Shown here: positions 1 through 8,843 of the stretch, in pieces | Layout: the number at the start of each line of letters is the position of its first letter | How positions within the stretch are numbered: position 1 is the stretch's first letter | NCBI RefSeq assembly: GCF_025753855.1 | Contig: NZ_JAOWPT010000009.1 | Location: 1-64,000 of the forward strand | From: Mesorhizobium sp. ZC-5 | GTDB taxonomy: Bacteria > Pseudomonadota > Alphaproteobacteria > Rhizobiales > Rhizobiaceae | Length of the DNA: 64,000 nucleotides | Reading direction: 5' to 3' | Notes under the pieces: model-generated | Databases searched by the model: none | Seen by the model: the letters and a program-made list of their open reading frames with translations, nothing else | Told to the model about the DNA's origin: nothing | Position numbers and translations under genes: made by a program

Positions 1-2
1 AG

Positions 3-3000
3 AGCAATCCCGAACTGTTTACCTCACCGCGCGACCCCGATCTTATTCATCCCGGAGAAACCGTGGTGATCGAAGGCGCCACCAAGACCACCGTCAACGT
101 GACATTCAATGGCTATACGGTAACCGAGAATCCGGACGGCACCGTCACGGTTGCCAATCAAGAGTACGGCTATGAGGTAGAGCTCGAAGCCGGCAGCCTG
201 GAAGCGGATCTGGCCGGACTCTTGACGCAGGTCAATCCAAACAGCAGCGACCCCCAGGAGGCTCGCGAGGCCGAGACTGTCCTCAATACCCTCGATGGTG
301 TCTTCGCCAGCGAGGGCATTGAGCAAGAGGGAGCAGGCCTAGATCTCGAAGCTGTCGAGGGACTGGGAGAAGTGTCGGCGGCAACCCGCGAGGTGATCGA
401 GGAACACGGCGCCGGCCTCCTGGCCGAACCGGTGATAGATCAGGAGGGCGAGGTGCTCGACCTTTATGGCGAGCGTCCCCAGGGGGCTGGAGCGGATTGG
501 GTGCCTGTCGACTGGCAGGGCGTGGTGCGCTGGGTCCATCCGGATGTGGCGAAAGCCCTGATGGCGGATTCGGAAACCTTAGCGACAATCAGCGAACTTT
601 CCGCGGTCATCGATCAGTCTAATGCGCAAAGCGACGTTTATGCGCTCGACCCCGATCACGCCAGCGCTCAGGCCGGGGCCGAAGACACCCTGAATAAGGT
701 CTTGAACGCGCACGGCTACTCCATCGACTTCAAGGAGCCCGAGGGTTCGCTGGAGGACGCACGGGAGGCGCTGACCGCGGCCCAGACCGTTCTCGACGAT
801 GCAACCGAAGTGAGGAGCGCCTACGAAGAAGCGAGTTCGACGCTCGACGCGGCCATCGAAGCGAATCGCGAACTCGATCCTCCGATAGCCGCTCCGGATC
901 CAAACGCACCCCAGGCGATCGCGGAAGGCTCAAACATCCACACCGACGCCTACCAGCAGGAGGATTATGCAAACTCCCGGGCCGAACATGCCGAAGTCAA
1001 AGCCTTGTTTGGTGAGTACAACCGGCTGATCGCGGAAGGCGATTTGGGTTCGATCGAGCTTGCGATCACCCGTAACGAACAGGCCGGCGTCGACACACAA
1101 TCGCCCGATCATCAGAACCTGCTGAACCTGCGCGACCTGGCGCAGGATCGCGTCGCGCTGGGGCAAGCCAACGCGAATTACCTGCGCGCCGAGAGTGACC
1201 TGCGCAGCTTTGAAGCCGAGTCAGCTCGAATGATGCGGGAGATGTTCGACGAGTGGGCGGAGGGCAACTCCGGCGGCGGCGACGACATGTATGCGCGGGT
1301 CTATGTGACCGCCGACGGTCAGGCGATGATCGATTTGTATTACGATCGTGGGCAATATGTCGAGGAGTACAACATCGACCGCCCGGCGTCGCACCACTCC
1401 CGGTACGGCCAGTCGATCCGGCTGAGCGTGTTTGATCAAGATCTCAATCCGGAAGTGTCGCGCAATCCGCCGGGGTCGTGGATCGATAAGTCGCTGAATA
1501 CCGCCTGGAACGAGCATGTCGCAACCGGTGTTCCGGAGGGTAAATCGCTGAACAGCGCCTGGAACGAGCATCCAGAAGGTGTTCCCGAAGAGGTCGATAT
1601 CTACACGCATGGCCAGACATTCATCGCGGCACGTGAAAATGCTGCCGCGGATTTGAACGAGCTCATCGCATCGAACGCAGACACCGCGCTTGAGGGCTTG
1701 AACGAAGGCCTCACCGCAGCCAAGAGCCAGTTCGTGAGCGATCTCGCCGAGCATGGCCCAGGCACGACCGAATTGCCTGACGACGCCTTCCCGGACGGCG
1801 TCGAACCCGTGAGCATGAAATGGCGAGGTCAGACGATCATGATCTCGCCTGAAGGCAAGGAGCAGTTGGAGGCCGGCAATCTGGACGCGGTCATCGCGAG
1901 CGGAATACCGATTCAGGTGCAAATAGACGTGACGCCGGATGACGGCGAGTACAATCCCGAGAGTCGCTGGGTTGCACCGGAACTCGCGTTGAGCACGCTC
2001 GATTTAACTGCCATCAACACCGAGATCGGAAATATTGAGGTGTTCCGCGACCAGTTGAATGGAACCGCCGCGGGCCAGCGCGATACCGCCGAGAATACTG
2101 AAAATTATTACATGCCGAATTTGGTGCAGGATGAGCGCCTGGAAAACGACAGGCAAAACGTGCTGAATGCCGATTTCCAGCCCCAGTTCCAGAGCCTCTA
2201 CCAGAACGGCTTCGACGGCTCCTTCCATGCCCAGGAAGGCGATGATCTCGAACGGACCATCCGAGACTCGCTCGGCCTTGACGCCGAAAACGAGGATCAT
2301 TCCGATATCGTCGAATCCGTGGCAGAGGGAATCCGCGAGTTCGGTGGCGATACGCCGGAAGTCTCCAAGATCCCGATATTTTATGTCGACGAGAACGGCA
2401 CCAGCCAGACAACGCTGTTTGGCGTCCGCAACGACGAGGGCGAGACGGTCTATGTGGACATAACGGGCAAGCGCTACACGGATATAGAGGATTTTCGTCA
2501 CAACAACGAGCAGTTCAGCGATGACGGCCAGGTCGTCTACGCCAAGGATCTGGACATGACGCCGGGCGAAGACGGCCGGATCGAGATCGACGCCCAGCAG
2601 GCCCGCGTGCTCTCGGCTTGGGAATCCGCGATTGATCCGATCGTGGGCATCGGGACCGGCATCGCGACCGTCCTGTCCTTCACGCCGGCGGCGCCGATTG
2701 CGGCGCCGATCGCCCTGGCGGGTGGTGCCTATCTCGGCACGCGCGCGGTCATCAACCAGAATGAACACATCAGCCGTGGCGGGGACTGGGATGACACGCA
2801 GTCGATCATGAACCTCGCGAGTATAGCAACGACCGCCTTGCCGCTCGGCTCGAGCCTCCTGCGCACGGGCGGGCTTATTCGTGCAGGCATTCCGCGTGGA
2901 ACCGCCTTCATGGCGAGCATCGGAGGGATGAAAGCGACCAGTGCCTACGCCGACGACGTCGGCCGATACATGCAGTCAGGAGCCATCTCCAACCGCATTG

Positions 3001-6000
3001 CCTACGGCATCAACGCAACGACACTGGCCGCCGCTGTGCCGCTGGTCGGCGTTTCCGGTTACGACATCGTCGTCAATGGCGGTGAGATGAACGGGCTGCA
3101 GTTCGCCAATGCCGTACTCAATTTCGGCGCAGGTGTATTCGGCGCCGGTATGGGCATCAGGGGACTATCGGTCCGACCGGGATCCGGGCAAACCGGCGGC
3201 AACGGTCAGAACGCGCGGCACAGCACTTCCGACGGCCTGGTGCCAGACGGCGTGATCCCGCCGCCGAGTGATACGACGGGGCGGCCCGCGATCACCGCTG
3301 GAGACACAGGCCGACCGATGGTCGTGCATGAGCAAGGTCCCGACGGGGTGTACCGGCCCACGGACAAGGTGGTTTTCCACGACGCCGATCACCCGGTTAT
3401 CCAGGGCGAGACCGTTGTCCGCGAGGCGGCCGGCGCGTCGCAAGAGGGGACGCGTCAGCACCCGGACGGCGGGCCCACGCCACGCTCGCCCATGACGGAC
3501 GGGGACCGCGTGTCCGCACGCTTTGTCTGGGATTCGGAGAGCCGGACCTTCAGGCAAAGCCTCCCGGCGGGAAGCCGACCGATCGAATTGCCGGCCGCCG
3601 CTGAACGTCCGATGCTGACTGCCTCGCCGGCAACAAGCCGTACCTATGTTTCTCTGCAGAATTTGCGCCACCCGGATTTCCATACCAACGCCGAGCAGTT
3701 CGGCGCCGAATTGTACGGCGGTACCCCGCAGGTGTATTTCCCTGTGCCGGCCGATCCGACTGGTCCCAATCCGGTTCACGGGAGCGGCGGCAGATATGTC
3801 GATGTGGCGGTTGTTGATCCAGAAACCGGCCAAACCCTTGCCGTCGAGATTAAAGCGTACGGGCGCTGGACCAGCGAGGACGGCGAGCCCACCATGAGAA
3901 CTGTCGCCCTGACCGAACAGATACAAGAGCAGATCAACAAGGACATCGCGCTGAGAGGCGCTGTTCCTGGATACGAGCCGCGGTGGGTATTTCTGGGCGC
4001 GCCCCCGTCACCGGCTCTGCAGCGGGCGCTCGATGACGCGGGCATTATTGCAAATATCTGGCACCCTCCCATCAGCGGACCGGCGTCGCGGCGCGGCCTC
4101 GGCAACAACAGCAATCCACCCCTCCCAACCAGGACGCCCACACCTGACAATGGCGACAACCCGCGAACCTTCGTTGTGGACGCAAACGGCGTGACCACGC
4201 GGCGGGTTTTTGAGGCTGATCCAAATGGCGAGATTTCATTGGTTCATCCAGCCGGCGATTCACTGCACGGTCTCGACACGCAACATCTCCAAACACGGGA
4301 AGAAGCAGAGGTCGTGCTTGTCTACAGCGCGCTGGAGGCCGGGGACGCCCAGACGATCGCGAACCACGATGTCGATCCGCACGACACTATGCAACCCGTT
4401 GGCGAACGTTGGGGCGTTGCGGTCCGCGACATTGAGCCGGAGACACACGAGGTGCGCATCACGCAGGTGCATGAAAACGAGCTACTGTTCTTCGATCCTG
4501 TTACACGCCGGACCTTCGGCCGGTCTCAATATGACGGAACGCCGCCGTTGCAGTTCGAAGACGGCGCCCGCGTCTTTCACCGCGCGACCAATAGGGAATA
4601 CGTTTATAACGTTGAGCGGCAGCGTTTCGAGGCCCTTCAGCCTCCTGCTGATGCCCCGCTTTACTATAATGCCGACGCTAATGTCACGCTGGTGCGGCAG
4701 CCGGAGGGGAGCTTCGATCTGTTCGGCAGGGGAGACAACACCGCTGGTGTCGGCATCTGGAAACCCTCACAGAGAGACGCGGTGCATGAAGCGCCCGAAG
4801 GCTCCGACTGGCATTATGACGAAGCAACGAACCGCACCTACAGGCAAAATGAAAATGGAGAGCTTCAACGTCTGGCTCCGGAAAACGAGAATGGACTGGT
4901 ACACTACGACAAAACGAATAACGTCACCTATCTCGTCGTGCCACATTCAGGCGAGGTCGGCTTCTTCGGCAGGGGGGACAACCGCGTTCCGCAAGATTCT
5001 CCAAGCCGGGTACAGCGCGTGCGGCAGGCGATCAGCAACGTCCTTGGGGACAACCGCATAGGTGCGGCGGGGAGAATCAAAGCTCCCATCCCCGGGGATG
5101 TCGCCACCGGCCCCACGATTTCCTCCGTAGGCAGAGCTGTGGGAACAAAGACCGGCTTGGGCAAGCCGAACAAATCTGTCCGGGGTTGGGAATTCAAGAA
5201 TGCGCCGCTTAGCCCTTTGACCGGATATTTCGTACAGGAGGCATTTCAGTTCAAGGCCAGCACCTTTCAGAATGAGATCGAGACGATTCTGGCGGGGTAC
5301 CCCGAGGCGTCTCCGTTCAGGGGCGAGGCGGTCAGATGGCAGGAGATCGGGGCGTATGCAGACGATTCAAGCCGGACGGTCGTCGAATTGTCCGTGGCTC
5401 TCGAACTGCGAACCGGTGACGCGACGCGGCTTCAGTCGGGTGAAAGGGACTTCTTCGGTGCCCGCCGGGGGGTGGTGCGCGAACTCACTCACGGCATTCC
5501 CTTCAACAAGGTCATGTCGGAAACCAAGGTCAGCCTGCCGCTCTGGGCGCGGCTTATGATTCTGCAAAAGCTTGGTTATGACCCCGCGGCCATTCCGGAG
5601 GTTCTAGTAAACCCGCAGGAGCTTCCGCCTGAGGTGGCGGTGATCGCTCTGAGACCCGGCTTCGAGGATCGACCGGAAATCGAGATCGACGGTCTGCCCC
5701 AGGGAGCCAGGGTCTCCGAGCCCTTCGTCGAGCAGGTTCAGGCAGCGCTCGGGCAGAGCCGCATCCAGGTGCAACTGGTCACCGACGATCCAGCAGGGTT
5801 GATGCAGGCGCTGCAGGCCAACCCCGATCTGACCAGCATGCACGGGCTTCATGATCCGGAGCAAAGCCTGATCTTCGTGGATGGCAGCGTGCGCAGCGGA
5901 ATGCGTCTGTCGCGGGTGAAGGTCGATCCTGACCGCTTGCACATCACCGATCTAGCAGGCCGGCGGCGTAACGTCATGAACCCCTCGCAAATGAATCTGG

Positions 6001-6602
6001 ACGTGGTCTTTAACAGGCACCTCACAGTGGACCACTGGCTTAACCGAGCCTCCTGGCCGCTGAAAAATCGCTTAAGGGCAAGCGGCAAGCTGCCGCGAAG
6101 GATGCAACCGCAGCCGCACTACCATCCGGGGGAGGGGTTCTACCGGGCGATCCAACACGGCAATCCGAGGGCGGCGAGACGCGAGACGGTTTCCGTAACA
6201 CCGCTTAGCATACTGCGTACGTTGAGCGGTGAGATCCGTGTTGCACACAAGACCCGCAACACCCCCGATGCGACGCCGCGCATCCTTGGGGCAAGGCATG
6301 CACAGGACCTTAAGACTGTTACCATTATGCAGTCGCATGGCGGCGAGACCCAGGTTCAAGTCCCCAACTGGCTGGCCGACATTGTGAACAGGGGTCGGAC
6401 TGGCCACGGCGTGGTATGGCCCAAAGGCGGCACAAAGGCATTAACCCCCCTACTCGATAACTGGCAGGCCCATCCGGAACGCTCCGATTCGGTGAGGGAG
6501 TTCCGTCAGAACACCCTGAAGACGATCGGGGGCAGGGAAGGCAGCCACCTGTCTCCAGCACAGGTGTCCGCGATCATCGATTTCCTGTCGACGCAGGGAT
6601 GA
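3..6602 (+). CDS. Giant LysM-containing protein, C-terminal part (5' end outside window)
   Basis: The frame is open from base 3, upstream of the first GTG at 63, and those codons read like the end of a LysM domain (NPELF...DPDLIHPGETVVI), so the start lies left of the window and at least 2199 residues are visible. After LysM come Ala/Glu-rich, probably helical stretches (nt 720-890 and 1000-1240), a short tandem duplication (nt 1488-1590), hydrophobic Gly/Ala-rich segments (nt 2630-2760 and 2800-3160) resembling what I recall of DUF4781, and a PD-(D/E)XK-like stretch near nt 3640-4070 (VDVAVVD then AVEIKAYGRW). Two FGRGDN repeats sit 81 residues apart (nt 4719 and 4962). The last 500 residues are unrecognised. 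No signal peptide can be judged. Its neighbour on the right is convergent. Polymorphic-toxin-like or surface protein is an inference from architecture only. Confidence 0.85.
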   Translation, partial: SNPELFTSPRDPDLIHPGETVVIEGATKTTVNVTFNGYTVTENPDGTVTVANQEYGYEVELEAGSLEADLAGLLTQVNPNSSDPQEAREAETVLNTLDGVFASEGIEQEGAGLDLEAVEGLGEVSAATREVIEEHGAGLLAEPVIDQEGEVLDLYGERPQGAGADWVPVDWQGVVRWVHPDVAKALMADSETLATISELSAVIDQSNAQSDVYALDPDHASAQAGAEDTLNKVLNAHGYSIDFKEPEGSLEDAREALTAAQTVLDDATEVRSAYEEASSTLDAAIEANRELDPPIAAPDPNAPQAIAEGSNIHTDAYQQEDYANSRAEHAEVKALFGEYNRLIAEGDLGSIELAITRNEQAGVDTQSPDHQNLLNLRDLAQDRVALGQANANYLRAESDLRSFEAESARMMREMFDEWAEGNSGGGDDMYARVYVTADGQAMIDLYYDRGQYVEEYNIDRPASHHSRYGQSIRLSVFDQDLNPEVSRNPPGSWIDKSLNTAWNEHVATGVPEGKSLNSAWNEHPEGVPEEVDIYTHGQTFIAARENAAADLNELIASNADTALEGLNEGLTAAKSQFVSDLAEHGPGTTELPDDAFPDGVEPVSMKWRGQTIMISPEGKEQLEAGNLDAVIASGIPIQVQIDVTPDDGEYNPESRWVAPELALSTLDLTAINTEIGNIEVFRDQLNGTAAGQRDTAENTENYYMPNLVQDERLENDRQNVLNADFQPQFQSLYQNGFDGSFHAQEGDDLERTIRDSLGLDAENEDHSDIVESVAEGIREFGGDTPEVSKIPIFYVDENGTSQTTLFGVRNDEGETVYVDITGKRYTDIEDFRHNNEQFSDDGQVVYAKDLDMTPGEDGRIEIDAQQARVLSAWESAIDPIVGIGTGIATVLSFTPAAPIAAPIALAGGAYLGTRAVINQNEHISRGGDWDDTQSIMNLASIATTALPLGSSLLRTGGLIRAGIPRGTAFMASIGGMKATSAYADDVGRYMQSGAISNRIAYGINATTLAAAVPLVGVSGYDIVVNGGEMNGLQFANAVLNFGAGVFGAGMGIRGLSVRPGSGQTGGNGQNARHSTSDGLVPDGVIPPPSDTTGRPAITAGDTGRPMVVHEQGPDGVYRPTDKVVFHDADHPVIQGETVVREAAGASQEGTRQHPDGGPTPRSPMTDGDRVSARFVWDSESRTFRQSLPAGSRPIELPAAAERPMLTASPATSRTYVSLQNLRHPDFHTNAEQFGAELYGGTPQVYFPVPADPTGPNPVHGSGGRYVDVAVVDPETGQTLAVEIKAYGRWTSEDGEPTMRTVALTEQIQEQINKDIALRGAVPGYEPRWVFLGAPPSPALQRALDDAGIIANIWHPPISGPASRRGLGNNSNPPLPTRTPTPDNGDNPRTFVVDANGVTTRRVFEADPNGEISLVHPAGDSLHGLDTQHLQTREEAEVVLVYSALEAGDAQTIANHDVDPHDTMQPVGERWGVAVRDIEPETHEVRITQVHENELLFFDPVTRRTFGRSQYDGTPPLQFEDGARVFHRATNREYVYNVERQRFEALQPPADAPLYYNADANVTLVRQPEGSFDLFGRGDNTAGVGIWKPSQRDAVHEAPEGSDWHYDEATNRTYRQNENGELQRLAPENENGLVHYDKTNNVTYLVVPHSGEVGFFGRGDNRVPQDSPSRVQRVRQAISNVLGDNRIGAAGRIKAPIPGDVATGPTISSVGRAVGTKTGLGKPNKSVRGWEFKNAPLSPLTGYFVQEAFQFKASTFQNEIETILAGYPEASPFRGEAVRWQEIGAYADDSSRTVVELSVALELRTGDATRLQSGERDFFGARRGVVRELTHGIPFNKVMSETKVSLPLWARLMILQKLGYDPAAIPEVLVNPQELPPEVAVIALRPGFEDRPEIEIDGLPQGARVSEPFVEQVQAALGQSRIQVQLVTDDPAGLMQALQANPDLTSMHGLHDPEQSLIFVDGSVRSGMRLSRVKVDPDRLHITDLAGRRRNVMNPSQMNLDVVFNRHLTVDHWLNRASWPLKNRLRASGKLPRRMQPQPHYHPGEGFYRAIQHGNPRAARRETVSVTPLSILRTLSGEIRVAHKTRNTPDATPRILGARHAQDLKTVTIMQSHGGETQVQVPNWLADIVNRGRTGHGVVWPKGGTKALTPLLDNWQAHPERSDSVREFRQNTLKTIGGREGSHLSPAQVSAIIDFLSTQG
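1488..1590 (+). repeat. Tandem duplication inside the giant LysM gene
   Basis: Two imperfect copies encode SLNTAWNEHVATGVPEG and SLNSAWNEHPEGVPEE back to back, each copy about 50 bases. The frame is kept, so it is a coding duplication, probably by slippage. Confidence 0.7.
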
Positions 6603-6650
6603 GGGCGAGCAGGCAGCTTTTCACGCTGATCGGTTTGAGCCAGACGACGA

Positions 6651-6676
6651 GAAATTGGCGGTTGCTAGCCAATTTC
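6651..6676 (+). terminator. Hairpin after the giant gene
   Basis: GAAATTGGC and GCCAATTTC form a perfect 9-bp stem with an 8-base loop, 48 bases after the stop of the giant gene and before the convergent dppF-like gene. There is no T-run directly after the stem, so function as a terminator is inferred from position. The rest of the 6603-6825 spacer shows only a short direct repeat TTGCGACAGA (6765 and 6808). Confidence 0.45.
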
Positions 6677-6825
6677 ATTAGCCATCTGGCCCCGCCGTTA
6701 TGCTGAAGGGGTGCAGCCAGCGTCGGCAGACTGACACGTACGACCGTTGCGCCTTGCCGCTGATTGCGACAGAACCCTTGTAGCTGCCCGCACTTACCGA
6801 AGCGTTTTTTTGCGACAGAGCCGCA

Positions 6826-7872
6826 TCATATCGGTTCTCCGTGCTTGCCGGACCCGGCCGGTATAACCTGGGCACTCGACGCGGCGATGCCGCTTTGAGG
6901 CGCACGCACATGGCAGGCGGCCTGATGGTCGTCGCTGACAGCGACCAGCGGCGGCGGTACCTCCCGGCATATCGGCTGCGCCAGCGGGCAGCGAGTGACG
7001 AAGGCGCAGCCTTTCGGCGGATTGGATGGGCTCGGCAGGTCGCCTTTCAGCACGATGCGACGACGGTTGCGCTGCGCGGCCGGGTCGGGCAGCGGCACGG
7101 CGCTGAGAAGAGCCTCCGTATAGGGATGGATCGGCGTGGCAAAAACGTCTCCGGCCTTTCCGGTCTCGGCTATATGGCCGAGATACATGACGAAGACGCG
7201 GTCGGCGAAGTGGCGCACCACGGAAAGATCGTGGCTGATGAAAAGATAGGACAGGTGCAAGCGCTGCTGCAGGTCGAGCAGGAGGTTGAGGATCTGTGAG
7301 CGGATCGACACGTCGAGCGCCGAGACCGGCTCGTCGAGGATGAGCAGCTTCGGGTTGAGCGCCAGTGCGCGGGCTATGACGATGCGCTGGCGCTGGCCGC
7401 CGGAGAAGGCGTTCGGCCGGCGCGCCGCATGGCCGGGCTGCAGGCCGACCAGTTTCAGTAACTCGCCGACGCGCTGCTTGCGTTGCTTCGCATTGCCGAC
7501 GCCATGGATGGCGAGCGGTTCGGCGATGCTTTCGCCCACCGTCAGCTTCGGGTTGAGCGCCGAGACGGGATCCTGGAAGACGATCTGGACATCGCGGGAC
7601 AGGGCGCGCAGCGACTCGGCCTCGCCGTGAAAGATCGGCTTGCCCTCGAAGCTGATTGTGCCGCTGGTCGGGCGCTGCATACCGAGGATCGCTGCGCCAA
7701 GCGTCGACTTGCCGCAGCCGGATTCGCCGACCAGCGCGACGCTCTGGCCGACGGCGATGTCGAGATCGACGCCATCGACTGCCCTAATCCAGCCGACAGG
7801 GCGGCCGAATAGGCCGCCGCGGATGGGGAAATGCACCTTGAGATTACGCATGGCGAGCAGCGTTTCGCTCAC
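6826..7872 (-). CDS. Peptide ABC transporter ATP-binding protein (DppF/OppF type)
   Basis: A 348-residue ABC ATPase of the oligopeptide/dipeptide family, acting on the cytoplasmic side of the membrane. It has Walker A GESGCGKS, signature FSGGQRQR, Walker B LLILDEP and the C-terminal oligopeptide-type region with spaced cysteines (GCAFVTRCPL...C). I chose the GTG start because it overlaps the stop of the upstream dppD-like gene as GTGA and begins right at the conserved domain; the longer open frame to 8010 adds only Arg-rich shadow sequence of dppD. It is the last gene of the minus-strand operon starting with GntR at 16247. The substrate is unknown; peptides or gamma-glutamyl compounds are suggested by the co-transcribed gamma-glutamyltransferase. 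Confidence 0.93.
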   Translation of the reverse strand: MSETLLAMRNLKVHFPIRGGLFGRPVGWIRAVDGVDLDIAVGQSVALVGESGCGKSTLGAAILGMQRPTSGTISFEGKPIFHGEAESLRALSRDVQIVFQDPVSALNPKLTVGESIAEPLAIHGVGNAKQRKQRVGELLKLVGLQPGHAARRPNAFSGGQRQRIVIARALALNPKLLILDEPVSALDVSIRSQILNLLLDLQQRLHLSYLFISHDLSVVRHFADRVFVMYLGHIAETGKAGDVFATPIHPYTEALLSAVPLPDPAAQRNRRRIVLKGDLPSPSNPPKGCAFVTRCPLAQPICREVPPPLVAVSDDHQAACHVRAPQSGIAASSAQVIPAGSGKHGEPI

Positions 7873-8843
7873 AGCATCGCTCCTACCTTGTCGCTGTGCC
7901 AGCAGGCGGCGGCGCCAGCGTCGGCGCGCGGAGCCAAGGGTGGATGACGCTCGACGCATTGCCGGTCGGCCAAGGGGCAGCGCGGATTGAAGCGGCAGCC
8001 GGCGGGCCACTCGCCGATGTCCGGCACTGTACCCTCGATCGTCGGCAGCACCGTCTTGGGCGTGCCGTCGAGGCGCGGAATGGTGGACAAAAGCAGGCGT
8101 GCGTAAGGGTGTTCCTGCCGTGTGAAGATGGCATCCACCGGCGCCTCCTCGATGATGCGGCCTGCATACATCACCGCGACGCGGTCAGCCATGTCGGCTA
8201 CCACGCCCATGTCGTGCGTAATCAGCAGGATGGTGGTGCCGGTGGTGTCGCGCAGCCGTTTCATCAATTCCAGGATCTGCGCCTGGATGGTGACATCGAG
8301 GGCGGTGGTCGGCTCGTCGGCGATCAAGAGCTTCGGCCGGCAGATCAGCGCCATGGCGATCATGGCGCGCTGACACATGCCGCCCGAAAGCTCGAACGGA
8401 TATTGCTCGAAGCGCAGCGCGGGCTCCGGAATGCCGACCTCCTCCAGCATGGCGATGGCAACGCGGCGCGTCTCGGCGGAATCGAGATTCCTGTGAACGA
8501 TCAGGCTCTCCTCGATCTGGCGGCCGACCTTCATCAGCGGGTTCAGCGAGGCGACCGGCTCCTGGAAGATCATGGCGATGTCGTCGCCGCGCAGCTTGCG
8601 GCGCTTTTTTTCCGCTAGTGTCGTGAGGTCGACGTCGCCCAGCCTGATGCTACCGGATTCAAGCCTGGCCACCGCGGGGAGCAGGCCCATGACGGCGAAG
8701 GCGGTCATCGACTTGCCACAGCCGGATTCGCCGACGACCGACAGGATCTCGCCTTCGGCGACATGGAAGCCGACGCCGTCGACGACCGGCTGGCCGTGGA
8801 TGGTGACTTTCAGATCCTCGACGGTGAGGACATTTCTACTCAT
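7869..8843 (-). CDS. Peptide ABC transporter ATP-binding protein (DppD/OppD type)
   Basis: A 324-residue partner ATPase to the following dppF-like protein; such transporters use a heterodimer of the two. Walker A GESGCGKS, signature LSGGMCQR (a Cys where Arg or Gln is usual), Walker B LLIADEP, H-loop ITHDMG and the C-terminal cysteine motif (GCRFNPRCPL...C) are present. The ATG is set by ATGA overlap with the gamma-glutamyltransferase stop; the open frame continues upstream to 9617 but that part is antisense-frame shadow of ggt. The 3' end overlaps dppF by four bases, so the two are translationally coupled. Confidence 0.94.
   Translation of the reverse strand: MSRNVLTVEDLKVTIHGQPVVDGVGFHVAEGEILSVVGESGCGKSMTAFAVMGLLPAVARLESGSIRLGDVDLTTLAEKKRRKLRGDDIAMIFQEPVASLNPLMKVGRQIEESLIVHRNLDSAETRRVAIAMLEEVGIPEPALRFEQYPFELSGGMCQRAMIAMALICRPKLLIADEPTTALDVTIQAQILELMKRLRDTTGTTILLITHDMGVVADMADRVAVMYAGRIIEEAPVDAIFTRQEHPYARLLLSTIPRLDGTPKTVLPTIEGTVPDIGEWPAGCRFNPRCPLADRQCVERHPPLAPRADAGAAACWHSDKVGAML

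Noticed and set aside
6765-6817. Direct repeat TTGCGACAGA near the end of dppF
   Set aside because: Only 10 bases, two copies, in a convergent 3' spacer; resembles half of the pyrE/pyrK palindrome but no regulated gene starts here.
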